Assembly (NCBI GenBank): GCA_024635735.1
Contig: JAGXII010000037.1
Span: forward strand, 1 to 15,813
DNA length: 15,813 nucleotides
Source of the DNA: Christiangramia sp.
GTDB lineage: Bacteria; Bacteroidota; Bacteroidia; Flavobacteriales; Flavobacteriaceae
Direction: 5' to 3'
Shown here one piece after another: positions 1 to 6,111 of this stretch. A program made the translations under genes and the position numbers. A model generated the notes under the pieces. It saw only the letters and a program-made list of their open reading frames with translations. It made no database searches and had not been told where the DNA came from. Position 1 is the first letter of the stretch. The number at the start of each line of letters is the position of its first letter.

Positions 1-1
1 C

Positions 2-463
2 ACTATAAAAGATGGAATTGTGAGCCTGAATATGCAAAATGTAAAAGAAATTTTAGAAAATGACGATTTCCTGTTTCTTGATACCGGTTCTCCTCATCAC
101 GTAATTTTTACTGAGAATATCGGCACTATGGATGTTAAAAAGATCGGAGCTGAAATTCGATATTCAGATCATTATAAAAACGGAGGTACCAATGTGAATT
201 TTGTAGAGCCACTTTCAAAGGATTCCTTTTCTGTGAGGACATATGAAAGAGGAGTGGAGGATGAAACCCTTTCCTGCGGCACCGGGGTTACTGCTGTGGC
301 ACTGGCGGCCTTCAAATCTGGGAAAACTACATCAGAAAAGGTTACTTTATTGACTCAAGGCGGAGAGCTTTCCGTTAGTTTTAAAAAGAAGGATGACGGA
401 TTTTCAGATGTCTGGCTTTCCGGTCCTGCCGAACAGGTTTTTAAAGGTGAAATTATATGTTAA
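2..463 (+). CDS. dapF: Diaminopimelate epimerase, 3' part
   Basis: DapF interconverts LL- and meso-diaminopimelate in the cytoplasm, the last step before lysine and the source of the peptidoglycan cross-linking residue. The reading frame is open from base 2, so the gene is cut by the window edge; the GTG at 20 is an internal valine codon, not a start. About 153 codons of a family length near 260 are present. The visible part holds DTGSPHHV, GGTNVNFVE, VRTYERGVEDET and the SCGTGVTA loop with the second catalytic cysteine. The first catalytic cysteine lies upstream of the window. The last codons overlap the next gene by 7 bases, which suggests translational coupling. Family assignment is very secure. 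Confidence 0.95.
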   Translation, partial: TIKDGIVSLNMQNVKEILENDDFLFLDTGSPHHVIFTENIGTMDVKKIGAEIRYSDHYKNGGTNVNFVEPLSKDSFSVRTYERGVEDETLSCGTGVTAVALAAFKSGKTTSEKVTLLTQGGELSVSFKKKDDGFSDVWLSGPAEQVFKGEIIC

Positions 464-987
464 CATTAACCGGAAAAAAAGTCTATTTAAGGGCTCTGGA
501 GCCAGAAGATCTTGATTTTGTTCATAAAATTGAAAATGACGAGAATTTCTGGGAGATAAGTTCTACTCAAACACCTTATTCCAAATTTCTTATTCGTCAG
601 TATCTCGAGAATGCGCACCGTGATATTTATGATATCAAACAATTACGTCTGGTAATATCTACAAAACGCCACCGTACTGTTGGTTTAATTGATGTTTTTG
701 ACCTGAATCCTAAAGACAGGCATGCTGCCATTGGTATCCTGATCGCCGATAAAAAAGATCGTAAAAAAGGTTTCGGATCTGAGAGTTTATCATTGCTTTG
801 TGACTATTGTTTTAAACACCTTGGCTTACATCAGGTATATGCAAATGTCGCTGAAGAAAACCGTGAGAGTATGAAGGTTTTTGAAAATAACGGCTTTAGA
901 AAAGTTGGCCTTAAAAAAGACTGGACATTGTTCAATGGGGGATTTAAAGATGAGTTCCTTTATCAACTTATAAATAATGTACATTAG
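457..987 (+). CDS. GNAT N-acetyltransferase (RimJ/SpeG-like)
   Basis: This 176-residue protein should transfer an acetyl group from acetyl-CoA to an amine; the acceptor is unknown. It begins with the usual GKKVYLRALEPEDLDFVHKIEND strand-helix of the Acetyltransf_3 group. A motif A-like acetyl-CoA loop DRKKGFGSESL lies at residues 101-111, followed by a YANVAEENRESMKVFENNGF segment typical of the C-terminal half of the fold. There is no signal peptide or membrane segment. The start codon overlaps the dapF end by 7 bases and its own end overlaps mltG by 11 bases, so it sits in the middle of a cell-wall operon. Possible substrates are a ribosomal protein N-terminus, a polyamine or a wall precursor; the sequence does not decide. 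Confidence 0.88.
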   Translation: MLTLTGKKVYLRALEPEDLDFVHKIENDENFWEISSTQTPYSKFLIRQYLENAHRDIYDIKQLRLVISTKRHRTVGLIDVFDLNPKDRHAAIGILIADKKDRKKGFGSESLSLLCDYCFKHLGLHQVYANVAEENRESMKVFENNGFRKVGLKKDWTLFNGGFKDEFLYQLINNVH

Positions 988-2020
988 AAAGATAATGTTT
1001 GCGATCGCCGTTCTTGGCTTGATCGGTTTAGGAATTTTTAGCTATTACATATACAACAGTATTTTTTCTTCCAACACCAGCTTTAAAGCTAAGGAAGAAA
1101 TAGTGTATATCCCTACAGAGGCCGGATTCCAAACGGTGCTTGACTCCTTAAGGCCTCTGGTAAAAGATCTGGAAAGCTTCAGTCTTATTGCGCAAAAGAA
1201 AGGATATACCAATAATGTAAGACCGGGAAGATATATTCTCAAAAAAGGAATGAATAATAATGAACTGGTGAACGCCTTAAGAATTGGGAATAAACCTGTG
1301 CATGTTGTTTTTAATAACCAGGAACGGCTTGAAGACCTGGCCGGAAGGGTTGCTGCGCAAATAGAAGCTGATAGTACTGCATTGTTGCAGTCTTTTAAGG
1401 ATTCCACTTTTCTTAATCAGAATAAATTTCGGGAGAATACTGTGCTTGGGATGTACATTCCCAATAAGTACGAATTCTACTGGAATACATCTGCGGAAGA
1501 ATTCCGGGAGCGAATGAAAAAAGAATATAATCGCTTCTGGAATGATGAAAGATTGAAAAAAGCTGAAGAAATTGGCCTTGCACCAACCGAGGTGATTACT
1601 TTGGCTTCTATAGTTCAAAAAGAAACTGCCAAGGTCGAAGAACGTCCTAAAGTGGCAGGAGTTTACATGAACCGCTATAAAAATGGCTGGAAACTGGATG
1701 CCGATCCAACGATTATTTATGCCATCAAGCAAAAAACGGGAAAATACGATACTATTATCAAGCGTGTTCTTTATAAAGATCTGGAATTAGATTCGCCTTA
1801 TAATACTTATAAATATGCCCAACTACCTCCGGGACCTATCTCCATGCCGGATATTTCTTCTATAGACGCTGTACTCAATTATCAGCTTCATGATTATTTC
1901 TATTTTGTGGCCAATGTAGAAAATTTTGGATACCATAAATTTGCCAAAACCCTTGCCCAGCATAACCGGAATAAGCAGGAATATATACGCTGGATCAACC
2001 GTAAGGGAATAAAACGTTAG
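977..2020 (+). CDS. mltG: Endolytic murein transglycosylase MltG
   Basis: MltG is an inner-membrane lytic transglycosylase that cuts nascent glycan strands and is proposed to set their length. The protein has 347 residues, close to the family norm. A single N-terminal membrane segment lies at about residues 6-27, and the rest should face the periplasm. A LysM-like region at about 40-105 precedes the YceG catalytic domain. The domain carries VITLASIVQKETAK with the conserved glutamate at 216 in KET, then RPKVAGVYMNR, DADPTIIYA and SPYNTYKYAQLPPGPISMP (273-291). The first glutamate of the common IVEKET motif is glutamine here. The ATG at 977 gives a short charged leader before the membrane segment; an ATG at 995 is possible but would remove it. 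It is the last gene of the dapF operon. Confidence 0.95.
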   Translation: MYIRKIMFAIAVLGLIGLGIFSYYIYNSIFSSNTSFKAKEEIVYIPTEAGFQTVLDSLRPLVKDLESFSLIAQKKGYTNNVRPGRYILKKGMNNNELVNALRIGNKPVHVVFNNQERLEDLAGRVAAQIEADSTALLQSFKDSTFLNQNKFRENTVLGMYIPNKYEFYWNTSAEEFRERMKKEYNRFWNDERLKKAEEIGLAPTEVITLASIVQKETAKVEERPKVAGVYMNRYKNGWKLDADPTIIYAIKQKTGKYDTIIKRVLYKDLELDSPYNTYKYAQLPPGPISMPDISSIDAVLNYQLHDYFYFVANVENFGYHKFAKTLAQHNRNKQEYIRWINRKGIKR

Positions 2021-2112
2021 AGCTTCATTTCTTTAGGATTTCTTAAACATGTAAGCCTCAATAAGTTATTCTTAAGTTAAAAGAAAATAAACTTTAAAAA
2101 ACGTTTAACACC

Positions 2113-2148
2113 TTGTATATCAAATTATTAAAATTTGTCATACCTTTG
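2113..2148 (+). promoter_or_regulatory. Bacteroidota-type promoter of the secreted-protein gene
   Basis: The -7 element TACCTTTG at 2141-2148 matches TAnnTTTG perfectly. A TTG at 2113-2115 could be the -33 element, but the 25-base spacing is slightly long. Transcription would start near 2153, giving a leader of about 64 bases before the ATG at 2217. The assignment rests on the known consensus for this phylum, not on mapped ends. Confidence 0.6.
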
Positions 2149-2157
2149 CCCGGCAAA
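2145..2157. promoter_or_regulatory. Operator-like palindrome over the -7 box
   Basis: TTTGCC-C-GGCAAA is a perfect inverted repeat with a one-base centre. Its left arm contains the TTTG of the -7 promoter element, so a bound protein would block RNA polymerase. A third copy of the half-site, TTTGCC, lies at 2187-2192. Part of the left arm is imposed by the promoter consensus, so chance is not excluded. Confidence 0.4.
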
Positions 2158-2192
2158 TATGAGAGGGGCACATCATTTTAAAATGGTTTGCC
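2152..2192 (+). repeat. Nested inverted repeats in the 5' leader
   Basis: GGCAAA at 2152-2157 is complementary to TTTGCC at 2187-2192. Between them is the perfect 12-base palindrome CATTTTAAAATG at 2174-2185. In RNA the outer arms could form a stem in the leader of the secreted-protein gene. The same GGCAAA can instead belong to the promoter palindrome at 2145-2157. Its function is unknown. Confidence 0.4.
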
Positions 2193-2216
2193 AATTACCT
2201 TTCAAAAACAAACTCA

Positions 2217-2885
2217 ATGAGAAAGAAAATTGCAAAATTTTCAATCTTACCTCTGGCAGCGGGTTCTATATTTTTTAGTTTTTCAACTAAAGATGCTGCC
2301 AAGTTAAATATGGAAAATTATTCCACTTACGATCTTAATCTGGATTACACAGTGAAAGATGTTAAAGCGGAGATTGAACCAGATTTTAAAATTTCCCACA
2401 CCTCCCCATTTCTTGGTAAATCATATGTTGGTTTTAAAGAAGCTCTGGGATTCAAAGAATCTCAAGGCGACTATAAAACTATCAACCACTATGGTTATCT
2501 GGGAAAATATCAGTTTGGAAAGGGAACTTTGAAACTGGTGGGTATTTACGATACCATAGATTTTCTTAATTCACCTGCTTTACAGGAAGCTGCTTTCTAT
2601 GCAAATGCTTCTCGTAATAAATGGATCCTGCAGAGGGATATTAAGAGATTTGTTGGGAAAACTATTAATGGTGTGGAGGTTACCGAATCTGGTATTCTTG
2701 CAGCAGCCCATCTTGCAGGCCCTGGAAGTGTGAAGAAATATCTTCGCAGCTGGGGAGCTCAGGCTTTTAGTGACGCATTTGGAACTACTATCAAAACTTA
2801 CATGAAACGATTTGGAGGTTATGATGTCTCTTTTGTGAAAACTGAAAAGAACGCCAGGGTGGATTTCGAAAAATTCAGAGCCTAA
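2217..2885 (+). CDS. Secreted lysozyme/transglycosylase-like protein
   Basis: This 222-residue protein has a signal peptide: a KK-containing start followed by a hydrophobic stretch to about residue 22, with no lipobox. After a variable linker, the region from about 70 to 205 resembles small muramidase-type domains. It has FKEALGFKESQGDY with a candidate catalytic glutamate at 81, then GYLGKYQFG (93-101), a helix starting ALQEAAFYAN and the segment GILAAAHLAGPGSVKKYL (159-176). These echo the ESxG, GxYQF and AHxxG patterns of lytic transglycosylases and phage lysozymes, so I infer action on peptidoglycan outside the cytoplasm. It follows mltG after a gap with its own promoter. The reading frame ends by overlapping the convergent gene by 4 bases. 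I do not recognise a named family, and the enzymatic role is inferred. Confidence 0.8.
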   Translation: MRKKIAKFSILPLAAGSIFFSFSTKDAAKLNMENYSTYDLNLDYTVKDVKAEIEPDFKISHTSPFLGKSYVGFKEALGFKESQGDYKTINHYGYLGKYQFGKGTLKLVGIYDTIDFLNSPALQEAAFYANASRNKWILQRDIKRFVGKTINGVEVTESGILAAAHLAGPGSVKKYLRSWGAQAFSDAFGTTIKTYMKRFGGYDVSFVKTEKNARVDFEKFRA

Positions 2886-3610
2886 AGATCTTTTTGGATA
2901 ATAAAGATAGCCGGTCTTTTATGAAGGTCGGTTTTTATATTTTTCCATTCCGAGGCGGTCGCGGTTTTGATGAATTCGTTAGGCAGCGTTAGGTCGCAGG
3001 CTACGCAGATTCTTGTTGTAGGATGAAGAGTATTTATAAGATCTTCAAGGAATTTCATATTTCTGTAAGGGGTCTCAATAAATATCTGAGCCTGATTCTT
3101 TTCCAAAGAAATTCTTTCCAGAAATTTTAATTCATTTTTTCTATCTTTTTTATCGATGGGTAAATATCCATGGAAGGTAAAACTTTGTCCGTTCATGCCA
3201 CTTGCCATCATTGCAAGTAGGATGGAGGAGGGGCCAACAAGAGGAACTACTTTAATTCCATAACGATGTGCGAGTTTGACTATTTCGGCACCGGGATCTG
3301 CCACCCCGGGACAGCCCGCCTCGGTAAGAAGTCCCATATTTCTGCCATCTTTTGCAGCATCCAGAAACGAGGGGATATCTGCGGGATCTGTAAACTTATT
3401 AAGTCCCTTCAGTTTAAGACTTTGTTGAGATTTTTCCGGAAGAATTTGTTTTATAAAGCGTCTGGCTGATTTTTCATTTTCAACAATAAAATCTTCAATA
3501 CTGTCAATTATTTTCTCATTCAGAAGAGGGAAAACTTTGTTTGGATCAGACTCTCCGAGGCTAACCGGAATGAGGTATAACTTTCCATAGTTTTTTGATT
3601 CGGAACTCAT
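2882..3610 (-). CDS. RsmI-like SAM-dependent methyltransferase
   Basis: This 242-residue protein belongs to the tetrapyrrole-methylase fold, nearest to RsmI, which 2'-O-methylates C1402 of 16S rRNA. The RsmI signatures are present in altered form: LYLIPVSLGESDP in place of LYLVATPIGNL, GLLTEAGCPGVADPG (93-107) in place of the SDAGTPxxSDPG loop, VVPLVGPSSILLAMMASG and FTFHGYLP. The later ETPYRN aligns with the RsmI ESTHR segment. This degree of change suggests a paralogue rather than classic RsmI, so the substrate is uncertain. Its ATG overlaps the TGA of the phosphatase gene in an ATGA arrangement, so translation is probably coupled, and it is the last gene of the dnaA operon. Confidence 0.85.
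   Translation of the reverse strand: MSSESKNYGKLYLIPVSLGESDPNKVFPLLNEKIIDSIEDFIVENEKSARRFIKQILPEKSQQSLKLKGLNKFTDPADIPSFLDAAKDGRNMGLLTEAGCPGVADPGAEIVKLAHRYGIKVVPLVGPSSILLAMMASGMNGQSFTFHGYLPIDKKDRKNELKFLERISLEKNQAQIFIETPYRNMKFLEDLINTLHPTTRICVACDLTLPNEFIKTATASEWKNIKTDLHKRPAIFIIQKDL
2911..2945 (+). terminator. Rho-independent terminator inside the convergent gene
   Basis: Bases 2911-2918 and 2924-2931 can form an 8-pair stem with loop TTATG, followed by five Ts, ATAT and more Ts. Two of the pairs are G-U in the + strand RNA and would be A-C mismatches in the other strand. Both this and the T-tract point to termination of the + strand gene ending at 2885. The element is read as codons of the methyltransferase C-terminus on the - strand. 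Confidence 0.6.
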
Positions 3611-4074
3611 AAGGTTCCGTTATTCAGTTTTTCAGCAATGAGTTCACAGGCTTCATCCAGCATTTGGTATACATTTTCGAATCCCTGCTCGCCGCCATGA
3701 TATGGATCAGGAACATCAACATTTTCAGAAGGGAAGATCTCTTCAAGAATCAAATGTACTTTTTGGCGATGTTCATCACTACTAGCCATAGACATCACAT
3801 CTTTGAAATTTGAATTATCCATCACGAAAATATGGTCGAAATCTTCAAAATCCTGTTCAGAAAATTGCCTTCCCCGTTGATCGGTAATGTCGAGATTATA
3901 TCTTTTAGCGGTAGCGATAGATCTTTTGTCGGGTTCAGAACCAATATGCCAGCTCCCGGTTCCGGCAGAATCAACAAAAACTTTTGTAGGATTAACCTTA
4001 GATTTAAGAATACCTTCGGCCAGAGGTGACCTGCAAATATTGCCCAGACACACCATCAATACCCTGGTTTTCAT
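3607..4074 (-). CDS. Low-molecular-weight protein-tyrosine phosphatase
   Basis: This is a cytoplasmic 155-residue phosphatase for phosphotyrosine or small phosphoesters. The N-terminus MKTRVLMVCLGNICRS holds the P-loop CX5RS, with nucleophile C9 and arginine R15. VPDPYHGG holds the general acid D123, and the protein ends with the usual C-terminal helix. I chose the ATG at 4074 because it puts the P-loop strand at the very start, as in the family. The open frame continues upstream to 4215, but that extension runs inside dnaA and has no family similarity. The gene follows dnaA by 10 bases and overlaps the methyltransferase by 4. Such phosphatases often counter tyrosine kinases of capsule export, but no such genes are near here. 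Confidence 0.93.
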   Translation of the reverse strand: MKTRVLMVCLGNICRSPLAEGILKSKVNPTKVFVDSAGTGSWHIGSEPDKRSIATAKRYNLDITDQRGRQFSEQDFEDFDHIFVMDNSNFKDVMSMASSDEHRQKVHLILEEIFPSENVDVPDPYHGGEQGFENVYQMLDEACELIAEKLNNGTL

Positions 4075-4084
4075 AAACGATATT

Positions 4085-5512
4085 TTATAAAGTGAGTTTC
4101 TTGTTGAGGTCTTCAACAAATTTTTTGAATTGTTTATCGGTAGAAGCAAGATTGTCGACTGTTTTACATGCATGTAGTACAGTGGCGTGATCACGACTTC
4201 CAATTTGAGAGCCAATACTTGCTAAAGAAGCTTTGGTAAATTTCTTGGCAAAGAACATAGCGAGCTGTCTGGCCTGAACGATATGTCGTTTTCTGGTCTT
4301 AGACTGAAGTGTATCTACATCCATTTGGAAATAATCGCTTACAACCTTTTGGATATAGTCTATAGAAACTTCTCGTTTTGTGTTCTTTACGTAATTATCT
4401 ACGATCTTCTTGGCAAGTTCCAGGGTGATATCTTTCTTATTGAAAGAGGAGTGGGCGATCAAGGATATAATAGCGCCTTCCAGTTCACGTATATTGGTTT
4501 TGATATTATTGGCAAGGAATTCAACAATATCTTCCGGCATTTCAACACCGTCACGGTAAAGTTTATTTTTAATAATGGAAACTCTGGTTTCAAAATCGGG
4601 ATGCTGTAGTTCAGCCGACAGCCCCCATTTGAATCTGGAGAGTAATCGTTGTTCAATATCCTGCATATCTACCGGCGCCTTGTCACTGGTTAGGATAACC
4701 TGTTTTCCGTTTTGATGCAGATGATTAAAAATATGGAAAAATACATCCTGTGTTCCGGCTTTTCCTGAAAGCAGCTGGATGTCATCCACTACAAGAACAT
4801 CAATGATCTGGTAGAAGTGAATAAAATCGTTTCGGTTATTTTTCTTTACAGATTCAATATATTGTTGGGTAAATTTTTCCGCAGAAATATATAAAACGGT
4901 CTTTTCCGGATATTTATCCTTGATTTCGACACCAATAGCGTGCGCTAAATGGGTTTTACCAAGACCTACACCTCCAAATACTAAAAGCGGATTGAAAGAG
5001 GTTCCTCCGGGTTTATTGGCTACTGCTAATCCTGCAGACCTCGCCAGACGGTTGGACTCTCCTTCAAGGAAATTATCGAAATTATAATTAGGGTTAAGCT
5101 GAGATTCGATCTTTACATTTCTAATTCCAGGAATGATAAATGGATTCCGGAGCTCAGGACTTTTATTCTTTATAGGAACATCAACCTCCTGAGAGGCCAT
5201 GTTAGCTCTTTGTGTACTTGGAATCCTTTCGGTAAATGGTAATTTATTACCATATGTGTTTTCCATTTTAATCACGTAGACCAGTTTCGCCTTGTCACCA
5301 AGTTCACGTGTCAAAGAAACCTTCAACAATTTAACGTAATGTTCTTCAAGCCATTCGTAGAAAAATTTAGAAGGGACCTGTATGCTTAGAGCACAATCTG
5401 TTAGTTTCACTGCTTGGATAGGTTCAAACCATGTTTTGTATGCTTGAGGTGTAATGTTATCCTGAATAAAAGACAGACAGTTATTCCAAACCGATTGCGC
5501 AGTTTTTGACAT
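4085..5512 (-). CDS. dnaA: Chromosomal replication initiator DnaA
   Basis: DnaA binds origin boxes as an ATP-bound oligomer, opens the duplex and helps load the replicative helicase. The 475-residue protein has all four domains. Domain I (about 1-85, VWNNCLSFIQDNITPQAYKTW) is followed by a linker. The AAA+ core carries Walker A GGVGLGKT (180-187), Walker B VLVVDD (239-244) and RLLSRF (289-294), the arginine-finger region. The C-terminal DNA-binding domain has the signature RDHATVLHA at 440-448. The ATG at 5512 fits the known N-terminus of the family. It is the first gene of a - strand unit with the phosphatase and the RsmI-like gene, and it is divergent from the thioesterase gene. Confidence 0.98.
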   Translation of the reverse strand: MSKTAQSVWNNCLSFIQDNITPQAYKTWFEPIQAVKLTDCALSIQVPSKFFYEWLEEHYVKLLKVSLTRELGDKAKLVYVIKMENTYGNKLPFTERIPSTQRANMASQEVDVPIKNKSPELRNPFIIPGIRNVKIESQLNPNYNFDNFLEGESNRLARSAGLAVANKPGGTSFNPLLVFGGVGLGKTHLAHAIGVEIKDKYPEKTVLYISAEKFTQQYIESVKKNNRNDFIHFYQIIDVLVVDDIQLLSGKAGTQDVFFHIFNHLHQNGKQVILTSDKAPVDMQDIEQRLLSRFKWGLSAELQHPDFETRVSIIKNKLYRDGVEMPEDIVEFLANNIKTNIRELEGAIISLIAHSSFNKKDITLELAKKIVDNYVKNTKREVSIDYIQKVVSDYFQMDVDTLQSKTRKRHIVQARQLAMFFAKKFTKASLASIGSQIGSRDHATVLHACKTVDNLASTDKQFKKFVEDLNKKLTL

Positions 5513-5633
5513 TATTTATTAAACGTTATTTTAGGTTAGTAGTATATCTATTGGAAGCTAGAAAATAAATCTTAACTAACTTGAGTGAGACAAATATGTG
5601 AACAAAAAATGTAAAAAAAAAACCATTTTGGGG

Positions 5634-5664
5634 TTGAATTTTAAGAAAAATTTATGCATACTTG
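5634..5664 (+). promoter_or_regulatory. Weak possible promoter for the thioesterase gene
   Basis: TTG at 5634-5636 and CATACTTG at 5657-5664 are 20 bases apart, within the usual range for this phylum. The second element matches only four of the six fixed positions of TAnnTTTG and overlaps the DnaA-box-like sequence. Start sites would lie near 5670, which puts the hairpin at 5671-5713 at the front of the transcript. Confidence 0.25.
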
Positions 5665-5670
5665 CTCCCG

Positions 5671-5713
5671 AGCCTGAAGATAAAAAACCTTTCGCAAAAA
5701 GGCTATTTTTTTT
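5671..5713 (+). terminator. Terminator-like leader hairpin before the thioesterase
   Basis: CCTTT (5688-5692) pairs with AAAGG (5698-5702) and is soon followed by eight Ts (5706-5713), ending three bases before the ATG. AGCCT (5671-5675) can instead pair with AGGCT (5700-5704); the two stems share bases and exclude each other. No + strand gene lies upstream in this region, so the element may act as an attenuator or block stray transcription. The stems are short. Confidence 0.35.
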
Positions 5714-5715
5714 AC

Positions 5716-6111
5716 ATGAAATCACATTTTTCTTTTTTAAAAGTCCGCTATGCCGAAACCGATCAAATGGGTGTGGTACATCATGGGAACTACCCTCAAT
5801 ACCTTGAAATAGCCCGAATTGACTGGCTTGATGCTCTTGGCATCTCATACAAAAGTATGGAAGAAAAAGGTATAATGTTGCCGGTATACGAATTAAAATT
5901 AAAATATATCAAACCGGTCACCTTCCATGAAAAACTTAAGATCGAGACGCGGCTTTCTGAAATGCCAAATGTTAAAATAACCTTCGACTACTCTATTTAC
6001 AACGAAAAGGGGGAATTGGTCACTACAGCGACCTCAGTTCTGGTATTTATGGATTCAAAGACACGCCGGCCTGTTAGATGTCCAAAATATATATTGGATA
6101 AACTGAATTAA
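5716..6111 (+). CDS. YbgC/4HBT-family acyl-CoA thioesterase
   Basis: This 131-residue hotdog-fold thioesterase should hydrolyse an acyl-CoA in the cytoplasm. The signature YAETDQMGVVHHGNYPQYLEIAR carries the catalytic aspartate D16 and the following histidines. The rest, with KLKYIKPVTFHEKLKIETRL, follows the usual strand order, and the length is typical. I chose the ATG at 5716; an in-frame TTG at 5662 would add 18 residues translated from the hairpin leader and is unlikely. YbgC-type enzymes are often linked to the Tol-Pal envelope system, but no tol genes are present here, so the substrate is open. The stop codon overlaps that of the convergent YigZ-family gene by 4 bases. Confidence 0.9.
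   Translation: MKSHFSFLKVRYAETDQMGVVHHGNYPQYLEIARIDWLDALGISYKSMEEKGIMLPVYELKLKYIKPVTFHEKLKIETRLSEMPNVKITFDYSIYNEKGELVTTATSVLVFMDSKTRRPVRCPKYILDKLN

Larger units (their letters stand above)
5513..5715. promoter_or_regulatory. Divergent control region upstream of dnaA
   Basis: This 203-base AT-rich spacer separates dnaA from the thioesterase gene. It holds TGTGAACAA at 5597-5605 (reverse complement TTGTTCACA) and TTATGCATA at 5652-5660, each one mismatch from the DnaA box TTATNCACA. A run of ten As lies between them at 5613-5622. A weak -7-like sequence CATATTTG reads on the - strand at 5598-5591, but I find no -33 partner. DnaA autoregulation is plausible. Two imperfect boxes are too few to call an origin. 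Confidence 0.4.

Noticed and set aside
1277..1732. Antisense open frame of about 151 codons within mltG
   Set aside because: It lies wholly inside a well-supported gene and its translation shows no recognisable domain.
2021..2110. Terminator after mltG
   Set aside because: Only weak short inverted repeats such as CTTA/TAAG without a T-tract.
4075..4215. N-terminal extension of the tyrosine phosphatase
   Set aside because: It would overlap the end of dnaA by over 130 bases, and the family starts right at the P-loop strand.
5662..5715. TTG start adding 18 residues to the thioesterase
   Set aside because: The extra residues are translated from the hairpin leader, and the ATG at 5716 matches the family start.
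5513..5715. Chromosomal origin oriC
   Set aside because: Only two imperfect DnaA boxes and no clear unwinding element array; not enough to call an origin.
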